Below, piece by piece: positions 8,070 to 15,569 of a stretch of DNA of 41,491 nucleotides (position 1 is the first letter of the stretch; each line of letters starts with the position of its first letter). The stretch spans positions 1,147,459 to 1,188,949 of the forward strand of contig NZ_BNAS01000001.1 in NCBI RefSeq assembly GCF_014653785.1. The letters are read 5' to 3'. This DNA comes from Promicromonospora soli. Lineage in GTDB: Bacteria; Actinomycetota; Actinomycetes; Actinomycetales; Cellulomonadaceae. The translations under genes were made by a program, and so were the position numbers. A model generated the notes under the pieces. The model searched no databases, was not told where the DNA came from, and saw nothing but the letters and a program-made list of their open reading frames with translations.

Positions 8070-9449
8070 ATGAGCACACCCGTTACGCCGACCGCCGGGA
8101 CCGCCCAGGGCGGGCAGAGCACGCCCGCCGGCAACCCCCGTGGCCGCGTCGTCGTCGCCTCCCTCATCGGTACATCGATCGAGTTCTACGACTTCTACAT
8201 CTACGCGACCGCCGCCTCGCTGGTCTTCCCCGCCCTGTTCTTCCCGAACGCCGCGGACCCCACCACGCAGCTCCTGTCGTCGTTCGCCGTGTTCGGCGTC
8301 GCCTTCGTGGCGCGGCCGGTCGGCTCGGTTCTGTTCGGGCACTTCGGCGACCGCGTCGGCCGCAAGGCGACCCTCGTGGCGTCGCTGCTCACGATGGGGA
8401 TCGCGACGATCCTGATCGGCCTCATCCCCGCGGCGTCCACGCCGGGCTGGGCTGTGGCCGCCCCTGCCGTGCTCGTGCTGTGCCGGTTCGCCCAGGGCCT
8501 CGGCCTCGGCGGTGAGTGGAGCGGCGCCGCGCTGCTCGCCACGGAGAACGCCCCCCAGGGCAAGCGCGCCATCTACGGCACGTTCCCGCAGCTCGGCGCG
8601 CCAATCGGCTTCATCCTCGCCAACACCGTGTTCATCTCCCTGTCGACCGCGCTCTCGCCCGAGCAGTTCGCCGACTGGGGCTGGCGCATCCCGTTCCTCG
8701 CGTCCGCCGTCCTCGTGATCGTCGGCCTGTGGGTGCGGCTCTCGCTGCTCGAGACGCCGGCGTTCCGCAAGGTTGTCGAGGCCGAGGCCGTCGCGAAGGT
8801 GCCGGTGGCCCGTGTGTTCCGCACCTCGTGGAAGCAGATCGTGTCGGGCACGTTCATCATGCTGGCCACGTACGCGCTGTTCTACCTGATGACGACGTTC
8901 ACGCTGAACTACGGCATCGCCTCGACCGCGCCCACCGACGGCTCCCCCGCCGGCCTGGGCTACGAGAAGATCGACTTCCTCTGGATGCTGATCATCGGCG
9001 TCGTGTTCTTCGGCATCTTCACGCTGGTCTCCGGGCCGATGGCGGAGAAGTTCGGCCGGCGCGCGCACCTCATCTGGGTCACCGTCGCGATCGTGCTGTT
9101 CGGCGGCCTGTTCGTGCCCCTGTTCTCCGCGGGCCACATCGGCGTGCAGACCCTGCTGATCCTCGGCTTCACGCTGATGGGGCTCACGTTCGGCCCGATG
9201 GCCGCCGTCCTGCCCGAGCTGTTCCCGGCCAACGTGCGGTACACAGGCTCCGCGGTCGCGTACAACCTGTCGTCGGTGCTCGGCGCGGCCGTGGCGCCGT
9301 TCATCGCGGTGTGGCTGTGGGCCAAGGCCGACGGCTCCCCCGTGCTGGTGGGCATCTACCTCTCCGCGATGGCCGTGATCACGCTCGTGGCGCTGCTCCT
9401 GGAGCGCGAGACGCGCGACGTCGCCTACGACGACAACGTCACGGCCTGA
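8070..9449 (+). CDS. MHS-family MFS transporter (metabolite:H+ symporter)
   Basis: A 459-residue carrier of the ProP/ShiA/KgtP-like branch of the MFS. The hallmark is the N-terminal GTSIEFYDFYIYATAASL and the loop HFGDRVGRKATL after TM2. Further features are ARFAQGLGLGGEWSG-type TM5 residues (CRFAQGLGLGGEWSGAALL), a second-half loop MAEKFGRRAHL, and LPELFPANVRYTGSA near TM11. About 12 membrane spans are visible. Relatives take up compatible solutes, shikimate or di-/tricarboxylates with protons, and the substrate cannot be read here. The ATG at 8070 starts just before the conserved domain. The longer frame from 7803 is arginine-rich and non-family. The gene ends in a shared hairpin with the convergent ABC permease. 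Confidence 0.92.
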   Translation: MSTPVTPTAGTAQGGQSTPAGNPRGRVVVASLIGTSIEFYDFYIYATAASLVFPALFFPNAADPTTQLLSSFAVFGVAFVARPVGSVLFGHFGDRVGRKATLVASLLTMGIATILIGLIPAASTPGWAVAAPAVLVLCRFAQGLGLGGEWSGAALLATENAPQGKRAIYGTFPQLGAPIGFILANTVFISLSTALSPEQFADWGWRIPFLASAVLVIVGLWVRLSLLETPAFRKVVEAEAVAKVPVARVFRTSWKQIVSGTFIMLATYALFYLMTTFTLNYGIASTAPTDGSPAGLGYEKIDFLWMLIIGVVFFGIFTLVSGPMAEKFGRRAHLIWVTVAIVLFGGLFVPLFSAGHIGVQTLLILGFTLMGLTFGPMAAVLPELFPANVRYTGSAVAYNLSSVLGAAVAPFIAVWLWAKADGSPVLVGIYLSAMAVITLVALLLERETRDVAYDDNVTA

Positions 9450-9473
9450 CGCACGGCCCGACGGCTCGGCCGT

Positions 9474-9512
9474 CACGACCCGCGACGGCTGGCTCAGCCG
9501 TCGCGGGTCGTG
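9474..9512. terminator. Long bidirectional hairpin reaching into the ABC permease stop
   Basis: A perfect 18-bp stem (9474-9491 with 9495-9512) closed by a 3-nt loop between convergent genes. The stop codon of the permease gene (9494-9496) sits at the loop, so one arm is the last five permease codons. Stem bases begin CACGACCCGCGACGGCTG. Confidence 0.75.
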
Positions 9513-10423
9513 ATGCGGGCGTAGGCCAGGGACATGCCGATGGCGAGGTAGCACAGCGCCCGGAACGCTCCCTCGCCCAGGCCGTCGAACGACACCGGGT
9601 CCCGGATCAGGTCGACCAGGCTGGTCACCGATGTCGGCAGCAGGTACGGGTGCAGCCAGTCCAGCGCCGAGATCTGCATCAGGACCCCGGAGACGATCAG
9701 ACCGCCGAGCACGCTCACCACCACCACCATGGGGTGCTCGGTGGACGCCGAGATGGCCAGCGCTACGGCACCGACCGCCATCAGGTACACGGTGGCCCAG
9801 GCGACGGCTATGGCAAGGCGCCACAGCACGTCCGCGACCGACAGCTCGGTCCCGGACATCGACACCAGGCCGTCGGTCCCGGCAAGGACGAGCCCCGTCA
9901 CCAGGCCGGACGTGACGACCAGCGCGGACGCGGCCAGGGCGACGACGAGCACGCCCACCGCCTTGACCACCAGCAGCCGGCCCCGGGCCACGGGTGCGAG
10001 CAGCCAGCCGCGCATCGCGCCGTGGGACTGCTCGCCGGCCAGGGCGTCGCCGCTCGCCATCGCCACCGTGAGCGGCAGCAGGAGCATCAGCAGCGTCATC
10101 AGCGACCCCAGCGGCAGCACAAAGGCGCTGGTGGCCATGGTCACGAAGATCGGCGGCTCGCCGCCGGGCCCGCCGGGGCCGCCGCCGCCGGGGCCGGCTG
10201 GAGCGGAGGCGCCCTGACCGTCCATCGTCAGGTCGACGGCCACACCGGTGATCACCGGGAGCGCGGCGAGCAGGCCCAGCACGGCCAGCGTCCTCGGCCG
10301 CCGGAAGATCCACCGCACCTCGGCCCGGAGCAGACGCGTGATCGGGGCGCGCCGCCGGTCGGGCAGGACCCCGGAGGGGACGGCGTCCGCCTCCGGCAGC
10401 GCCATCGGGCCTTGGGTGGTCAT
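9494..10423 (-). CDS. ABC-2 type transporter permease
   Basis: A 309-residue integral membrane subunit with a cytoplasmic N-terminus (LLRAEVRWIFRRPRTLAVL) and about six hydrophobic segments (near residues 40-60, 98-120, 145-175, 180-205, 220-245 and 285-305). A Gly/Pro-rich extracellular loop (about 72-90) follows the first span. It pairs with the ATPase encoded immediately upstream through an ATGA overlap. Such ABC-2 pairs usually export lipids, peptides or drugs. The start at ATG 10423 is fixed by the overlap. The cargo is unknown, but the association with a LolA-like protein and a two-component system hints at an envelope role. Confidence 0.88.
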   Translation of the reverse strand: MTTQGPMALPEADAVPSGVLPDRRRAPITRLLRAEVRWIFRRPRTLAVLGLLAALPVITGVAVDLTMDGQGASAPAGPGGGGPGGPGGEPPIFVTMATSAFVLPLGSLMTLLMLLLPLTVAMASGDALAGEQSHGAMRGWLLAPVARGRLLVVKAVGVLVVALAASALVVTSGLVTGLVLAGTDGLVSMSGTELSVADVLWRLAIAVAWATVYLMAVGAVALAISASTEHPMVVVVSVLGGLIVSGVLMQISALDWLHPYLLPTSVTSLVDLIRDPVSFDGLGEGAFRALCYLAIGMSLAYARITTRDG

Positions 10424-11448
10424 CGCGCCCTGCCTTCCTGAGCCACGGCCGGTTCGTCGGCGTCCAGCTCGCCGACCACCTCGCCGACGTCGTGCGTCAG
10501 CCGCGCGAAGGCCTCCTCCAGCCCGGTGCGCTCCCGCCGGGCCTCGTCCACGCCGACGCCCGCACGGACCAGCGTCTCGATCACCGTCGCGGGCGCCGTC
10601 GTCGTGATGTCCACGCGGACGCCGTCCGGCGCGAGCCGCGCGGGGATCCGATGGTCCCGCAGGGTGTCGACGGCCCACGCGCCGTCGGGCGTGGACACGA
10701 GCAGCGTGGGGCTACCGGACTCCAGCAGGTCGTCGAGCGCGCCCTGCGCCACGACCACGCCCTCGTTCAGCACGACCACGTGGGTGCAGGTGGCCTCGAC
10801 CTCCGCCAGCAGGTGCGACGAGACGAGCACCGTCACGCCGTTGTCGTGCAGCTCCGCGATGATCCGGCGGACCTCCTGCGTACCCGCCGGATCGAGACCG
10901 TTCGTCGGCTCGTCCAGCACGACGAGCCTGCGCGGCGCCAGCAGCGCCGAGGCGAGCCCCAGGCGCTGCTTCATGCCCAGCGAGTACGCGCGGTACTTCC
11001 TTCTGGCCGCGTCCGCGAGGCCGACCCGCTCCAGCGCGGCGGACACCGCGCCGTCCAGCTGCCCGCCGGCCAGGAACGGCTCTGCGGCGGCGAACCGCAG
11101 CAGGTTCTCCCGTCCGGACAGGAACGGGTGGAAGCCCGGCCCCTCCACCAGCGCCCCGACGTGTGGCAGCACCCGGTCGAGCTCCCCGGGCACAGGCACC
11201 CCCAGCAGCTCGATCTCCCCCTCGGTCGGCTGGACGAGGCCGAGCAGCATCCGGATGGTCGTCGTCTTGCCCGAGCCGTTCGGCCCCAGCATCCCGACCA
11301 CTGCACCCTCCGGGACCTCCAGGTCGACGCCGTCCACGGCGACCGTGCCGCGATAGACCTTGCGCAGCCCCCGGGTGCGCGCCGCGAAGGCGGTACCGGA
11401 GCCCTTCCCGGGCCCCGGTACCGCCTCTTCGGCGCGCGCTGTGGTCAC
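10420..11448 (-). CDS. ABC transporter ATP-binding protein
   Basis: A 342-residue ATPase of the drug/antimicrobial-resistance exporter type. It shows Walker A GPNGSGKTT near residue 55, the signature region YSLGMKQRLGLASALL, Walker B RLVVLDEPTNGLDP and the switch histidine VLVSSHLLAEVE. About 90 residues follow the ATPase core, a C-terminal extension common in this class. The GTG start at 11448 overlaps the upstream stop as GTGA, and the stop overlaps the permease ATG. The three minus-strand genes are thus a coupled operon. The first 30 residues before the TRGLRKVYRG core are extra. Confidence 0.95.
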   Translation of the reverse strand: MTTARAEEAVPGPGKGSGTAFAARTRGLRKVYRGTVAVDGVDLEVPEGAVVGMLGPNGSGKTTTIRMLLGLVQPTEGEIELLGVPVPGELDRVLPHVGALVEGPGFHPFLSGRENLLRFAAAEPFLAGGQLDGAVSAALERVGLADAARRKYRAYSLGMKQRLGLASALLAPRRLVVLDEPTNGLDPAGTQEVRRIIAELHDNGVTVLVSSHLLAEVEATCTHVVVLNEGVVVAQGALDDLLESGSPTLLVSTPDGAWAVDTLRDHRIPARLAPDGVRVDITTTAPATVIETLVRAGVGVDEARRERTGLEEAFARLTHDVGEVVGELDADEPAVAQEGRAR

Positions 11449-12515
11449 TCCTGGTCCAGGGCGTCGACGAGCACCTGCAGCGGCACCGCGCCGGCCGCGA
11501 TCCGGCCGTCCTGCGTGATGACCGCGCCGCCGACTGCGATCTGGACGTGGGACCCGGAACCGAACTCACCGGTCACCGGCTCACCGATCTGCTGCAGGAC
11601 GGCGGCGAGATCCTGCCCGCTCTCCGCGGAGCCCTCGGCCGGCGCTGCGGCAGGTGCCTCGACGATCACCACCGTGTCCCAGCCGTCGCCGACCGTCGTC
11701 GCACGCTGCTCGGCGCCCTCGGCGTCGTGCTCGCCGGCCGCACGGGCGACGTCGTCGGCCTCGGTGGTCTCGACCTCGGCGCCCTCCGGCGGCGTGAACT
11801 CGAACAGCTCAGCGTCCTGCGCGCCGAGCTCGAACTCGACGAAGCCGAGCGACAGGACGGGTTCCGACCTGCCGTTGGCGAACATGTCGAACCGCAGCGG
11901 GACGCGCGTCTCCTCGTCGATCGCCACCGTGATCTCCCGCAGCAGCGTCTTCTCCGACGGCTTCGGCGTCAGCACCAGCTCGTACGCGGCGCGGTCCGCG
12001 ACCCGCGCCGTGCCGTCCACGAAGATGTCGCTGGTCGGCCGCAGTCGCTCGATGATCTCGGCCGCAGCCTGTGCCGGGTCCGCCATCTCGCCCTCTGCGT
12101 GCCCCCTGGCGGCTGCGGCGTCGGCGTCGTCCCAGGTGAGGCGCTTCGCGGTGTTCTCCTGCGAGTCGTAGGCCCACGCCTCGTCCGTGTTCTTCACGAA
12201 CGTCAGCTCCGACGCCTCCCGCTCGACCTGGACCCGAGCGCCCTCCTCGCCGTCGTGGAACACCCGCACCGACTCGAAGTCGAGCGCCTCCATCCCGGGT
12301 ACGGCGGGCAGCCCGAGCTCGTTCTGCATCTCGGCCACGCCTGAGAACGCGGGCGGCTGGGCCGCCAGTGTCGAGGTGACCAGCTGCTCCGCGTCGATCG
12401 GGGGCAGCACCGGATCGTCGTCCGCGCCTGCGGGCAGCGCGGTCAGCGCCAGACCCGCGAGCCCGGCGGCGATGCCCGACCCGGCAGCGACCAGCGCCTT
12501 CGTCCTCGGCCTCAT
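11445..12515 (-). CDS. Secreted LolA/RseB-like (outer-membrane lipoprotein carrier-like) protein
   Basis: A 356-residue exported protein. The N-terminal signal (MRPRTKALVAAGSGIAAGLA, then LTALPAGADDD) is followed by a domain with the LolA/LppX/RseB-like pattern: FSGVAEMQNELGLP near residue 56, DGEEGARVQVERE, YDSQENTAKRL, and YELVLTPKPSEKTLLREITV with VPLRFDMFANG. A second, acidic and Ala-rich linker (about 250-300) precedes a C-terminal part with HVQIAVGGAVITQDGRIAAG. The ATG at 12515 has GAAGGAG six bases upstream. In Gram-positive bacteria such proteins bind lipid or act in envelope sensing. Coupling to the ABC pair suggests it delivers or monitors the transporter's substrate. Confidence 0.8.
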   Translation of the reverse strand: MRPRTKALVAAGSGIAAGLAGLALTALPAGADDDPVLPPIDAEQLVTSTLAAQPPAFSGVAEMQNELGLPAVPGMEALDFESVRVFHDGEEGARVQVEREASELTFVKNTDEAWAYDSQENTAKRLTWDDADAAAARGHAEGEMADPAQAAAEIIERLRPTSDIFVDGTARVADRAAYELVLTPKPSEKTLLREITVAIDEETRVPLRFDMFANGRSEPVLSLGFVEFELGAQDAELFEFTPPEGAEVETTEADDVARAAGEHDAEGAEQRATTVGDGWDTVVIVEAPAAAPAEGSAESGQDLAAVLQQIGEPVTGEFGSGSHVQIAVGGAVITQDGRIAAGAVPLQVLVDALDQE

Positions 12516-12582
12516 GTCCCGCTCCTTCGCTCTTACGAACCAGTGTGCTGTACCCGACACCTTCAACGATGCCCCCTGGCTG

Positions 12583-12628
12583 CTGAGACCTCCCTGAGAG
12601 GGTGCCTCCGGCTGAGATCGCGCTGAGA
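12583..12628. promoter_or_regulatory. Two pairs of 11-bp-spaced CTGAGA repeats (candidate response-regulator sites)
   Basis: CTGAGA begins at 12583, 12594, 12612 and 12623. Within each pair the spacing is exactly 11 bp, about one helical turn, and the two pairs read CTGAGACCTCCCTGAGA and CTGAGATCGCGCTGAGA. Tandem 10-11-bp-spaced half-sites are how OmpR/PhoB-type regulators bind. These lie between the divergent regulator gene (start 12692) and the LolA-ABC operon (start 12515). Confidence 0.65.
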
Positions 12629-12691
12629 GCAGGGCCGGGATGCTCCGGTCGGAATGCACCGATGGCGGCCGCGTGCGGCATGCTGGCAGGC

Positions 12692-13375
12692 ATGAGACCG
12701 CAGATCCTCGTGGTCGACGACGAGCCGGGTGTGCGCAAGGCCCTGGATCGCGGCCTGCGCGCGGAGGGCATGGACGTCACGGTCGCCGCCGACGGGCCGA
12801 CGGCGCTGCGGCTGGCGCGCACCGGGTCGTTCGACGCGATCCTGCTGGACATCATGATCCCCGGCCTGTCCGGGTACCGCGTGCTGCAGGAGCTGCGGTC
12901 GGCCGGGGTCACGACACCAGTGCTGTTCGTGTCGGCGAAGGACGGCGAGGTGGACCAGGCCGACGGGCTGGACCTCGGCGCTGACGGCTACCTGGTCAAA
13001 CCGTTCTCCTTCGTGGTGCTGCTCGCGCAGCTGCGTGCCGTCCTGCGCCGCGCGGCCGCGGGAACCGCGCGGGGCCGGATCCGGCTCGGACCGCTGACGA
13101 TCGACCGCGGGGCGCGCGCCGTGCGGTACAACGACGTCGACGTCCCGCTGAGCCCGCGCGAGTACGCGCTGCTGGCGGCGCTGGCCTCGCGGTCCGGGAC
13201 GGTGTGGACCAAGCAGGAGCTGCTGAACGAGGTCTGGGGCGACGAGCAGGCCGCGACCAGGAACGTCGTCGAGGTGTACGTCGGCTATCTGCGCCGCAAG
13301 CTGTCCGCGGTCGGTGCCGAGGACCTGGTGCGGACCGTCCGGGGGCACGGGTACCAGCTCGGAGGGCCCGACTAG
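12692..13375 (+). CDS. OmpR/PhoB-family response regulator
   Basis: A 227-residue two-component regulator. Its receiver domain (1-120) has the acidic pair DDE at 9-11, the phospho-acceptor Asp53 in LLDIMIPG and the conserved lysine in LVKPFSF. Its winged-helix DNA-binding domain (about 130-225) has LSPREYALLAALASR, KQELLNEVWG, VVEVYVGYLRRKL and VRTVRGHGYQL. The start is the ATG at 12692 with GGCAGG upstream. An in-frame ATG at 12680 is possible. Its stop overlaps the GTG of the kinase gene by one base, so the pair is cotranscribed and coupled. The four CTGAGA half-sites just upstream are probable targets, implying autoregulation and control of the divergent operon. Confidence 0.96.
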   Translation: MRPQILVVDDEPGVRKALDRGLRAEGMDVTVAADGPTALRLARTGSFDAILLDIMIPGLSGYRVLQELRSAGVTTPVLFVSAKDGEVDQADGLDLGADGYLVKPFSFVVLLAQLRAVLRRAAAGTARGRIRLGPLTIDRGARAVRYNDVDVPLSPREYALLAALASRSGTVWTKQELLNEVWGDEQAATRNVVEVYVGYLRRKLSAVGAEDLVRTVRGHGYQLGGPD

Positions 13376-14721
13376 TGCGGGCGTCGTCGGGTGGGCGCTG
13401 GGCGGGCGTGTCGCTGCGCCTGCGGATCACCGCCCTCGCCACGGCGGTCACCCTGGCATGCCTGCTGGGTCTGGCGATGGTCGCCGGCCGGGGCCTCGGG
13501 CCGTTGCTGACGAACGCCGTGGACGACGAGCTCCAGGCCGCGCTGAGCGGCGCCGCCCGCGACGTCGTCGCCGGCCGGGCGCCCGCCTCCCCCGACGGTC
13601 TGGAGGTGCGCGTGCTGGACACCGCGGGCGGCTCCGCCGACGACGGCGCGCCACCGGTCCTGACCCGCGATCAGGTCCGCACCCTGAAGGCGGGCACGCC
13701 GGTCACCGCGGGCGACGCCCAGCCCGTCCGATGGCACGGCGTCGTCGCCACCGCTCCCGACGGGAGCCAACGGCTCGTGGTCGTCGGGACGGGTCTCGTG
13801 GGGCAGCAGGCCGCCAAGGACTCGGGCGGCCGGTGGTTGCTGGTCACCGCGCTCGTCGGGTCCGTGGTGGCCGGGGTCGCGATCTGGTTCGCCGTCGGGT
13901 CGGCGCTGCTCCCGGTCGCCCGGATGCGCCAGTCCGTCCGCCGTCTCGCGCCCGGCGCCCGCGTGGCGGTGCCCGACGCCGCGGCGGGCGAGCTGCGCGC
14001 CCTGGCCGACGACTTCAACGTCCTGCTCGACCGCCAGGACGCCGTCACGGAACGACTGCGGCGGTTCACGGGTGACGCGGCGCACGAGCTGCGGTCCCCC
14101 GTGGCGTCCATCCGCGTGCAGTCGGAGGTCGCGGTGGCCAATCCCGACCCACAGCTCTCGCAGGAGGTGCACGCCGACGTCCTCGCGGACGCCGAACGGC
14201 TGTCTGCTTTGCTCGACGGGCTGATGGCGCTGGCGCGTTCGGACGCCGGGGAGCTGCCGCCGGCCGACTCCGTCGACCTGGTCGGCGAGGTGCGTGCGGC
14301 GGTGGCGCGCACGGGGGTAGTAGGCGCGGCGGAGCAGCCGGTTCCGATAGTGGTCAACGCGATGACCGCCCAGGCCTGGGCGGCCGCGGCGCACACCGAG
14401 ACCGAGCTCGTCCTGGACAACCTGCTGCGCAACGCCTGCCAGTACACGCGAACGCGGGTCGTGGTGTCGGTCCTCGCCGGCCGGTCCACCGTCCGCGTGC
14501 TGGTCGACGACGACGGCCCGGGCGTCCAGCCGGAGCACCGCGCGAGGGTCTTCGACCGCTTCTACCGGGTCTCGGACGACCGCTCGCGTTCGTCCGGCGG
14601 CGCCGGCCTCGGCCTGGCGCTGGTCGCCGAGCTCGTCCGCCGCCGGGGCGGCCGGGTCGCCGTCGGCGAGTCGCCCGACGGCGGCGCCCGGTTCACGGTC
14701 GTGTGGCCCCGGGCCGACTGA
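13375..14721 (+). CDS. Sensor histidine kinase
   Basis: A 448-residue membrane kinase, partner of the preceding regulator. Transmembrane segments lie near residues 19-38 and 154-175 and flank an extracytoplasmic sensor of about 115 residues. A HAMP linker follows (ARMRQSVRRLAPG). The HisKA box FTGDAAHELRSPVASIR carries the phospho-accepting His237. The ATPase domain shows the N box NLLRNACQYT, G1 DDDGPGV, F box DRFYRV and G2 GGAGLGLAL. The GTG at 13375 overlaps the regulator stop (TAGTG). Another GTG at 13408 would still precede TM1. The sensor has no recognised domain, so the signal is unknown. Confidence 0.95.
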   Translation: MRASSGGRWAGVSLRLRITALATAVTLACLLGLAMVAGRGLGPLLTNAVDDELQAALSGAARDVVAGRAPASPDGLEVRVLDTAGGSADDGAPPVLTRDQVRTLKAGTPVTAGDAQPVRWHGVVATAPDGSQRLVVVGTGLVGQQAAKDSGGRWLLVTALVGSVVAGVAIWFAVGSALLPVARMRQSVRRLAPGARVAVPDAAAGELRALADDFNVLLDRQDAVTERLRRFTGDAAHELRSPVASIRVQSEVAVANPDPQLSQEVHADVLADAERLSALLDGLMALARSDAGELPPADSVDLVGEVRAAVARTGVVGAAEQPVPIVVNAMTAQAWAAAAHTETELVLDNLLRNACQYTRTRVVVSVLAGRSTVRVLVDDDGPGVQPEHRARVFDRFYRVSDDRSRSSGGAGLGLALVAELVRRRGGRVAVGESPDGGARFTVVWPRAD

Positions 14722-14812
14722 GCAGGGCCGGCAGTGCCCGGCTCAAGGCCCCGGCCGGCCGCCGTGCGGGCCGCCGGTCCGGATTCCCGCCTCGGGCGGA
14801 TACCGTGGCGAT

Positions 14813-15559
14813 GTGGAGACGACTGCCCTGATCGCTGCCTGCGCGGCAGTCGTGCTCGGGGCCGGGCTGCAGCGGGTCGCCGGGATGGGCCTTGGCCTGG
14901 TGGCCGCGCCGGTGCTCACGGTGTTCCTCGGCGCGTCGGTGGGCGTGCTGGTCAGCAACGTCGCCGCGATCGTCACGGCCCTGCTCATCCTGCGGGCGCT
15001 CCGGGACCGGGTCGACTGGCGCAGGGTGGTCACGATCCTGCCGCTCATGCTGGTGGGCTCGATATTCGGCGCGCTGACGGTACGCGAGGCCGACGCCGCG
15101 TGGCTGGACGTGATCGTGGGCGGGTCGGTGCTCGCCGCCCTGGCGGCCTCGGCCCTGCTGCGCCGGCGGGTCCGGATCAAGGGACGTTCCGTCGCCGTCG
15201 CGACCGGCCTGGCGGCCGGCTTCATGAACACCACGTCCGGCGTGGCCGCCCCCGCGTGGACGGCATACGCGCTGGCCACCCACTGGGAGCACCGGTCGTT
15301 CGCCGCGACCCTGCAGCCGCTGCTCGTCGTCATGAACACCATGTCGGTGGTCACCAAGCTCGCGTTCGGCGCGATCCCGCCCGGCTCGGCCCCGGCGTGG
15401 TGGGTGTGGCCGCTGCTCCTCGTCGGAGTGCTCGCGGGGGTGGGGTTCGGCGCCCTCCTGGCGCGCCACATCCCGACCCGGGTCGCGTCGGTCATCGCGC
15501 TGACGGTCGCCGTGGCCGGGGCGGTCACCGCCCTGACCCGGGGGCTGCTGACCGTGTGA
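14813..15559 (+). CDS. TauE/SafE-family membrane permease
   Basis: A 248-residue protein with about eight hydrophobic segments arranged as two related halves, as in the TauE/SafE (DUF81) family that moves sulfonates, sulfite or other organic anions. The N-terminal repeat contains GAGLQRVAGMGLGLVAAPV and the second half contains GLAAGFMNTTSGVAAPAW, the paired glycine/proline-rich motifs of the family. The start is the GTG at 14813, since the ATG two bases earlier is out of frame. It ends 10 nt before the convergent tctA stop. The 91 nt between it and the kinase gene hold GC-rich inverted repeats but no clear promoter. The substrate is unknown. Confidence 0.88.
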   Translation: METTALIAACAAVVLGAGLQRVAGMGLGLVAAPVLTVFLGASVGVLVSNVAAIVTALLILRALRDRVDWRRVVTILPLMLVGSIFGALTVREADAAWLDVIVGGSVLAALAASALLRRRVRIKGRSVAVATGLAAGFMNTTSGVAAPAWTAYALATHWEHRSFAATLQPLLVVMNTMSVVTKLAFGAIPPGSAPAWWVWPLLLVGVLAGVGFGALLARHIPTRVASVIALTVAVAGAVTALTRGLLTV

Positions 15560-15569
15560 TCTCGGTGGG

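Noticed and set aside
8516-10441. Long plus-strand open frame of 641 codons
   Set aside because: It crosses the MHS gene and the antisense of the ABC permease, is mostly Arg, Gly, His and Pro, and shows no domain.
14722-14812. GC-rich inverted repeats between kinase and TauE-like gene
   Set aside because: Stems are short and imperfect in a GC-rich stretch, so no terminator could be called.
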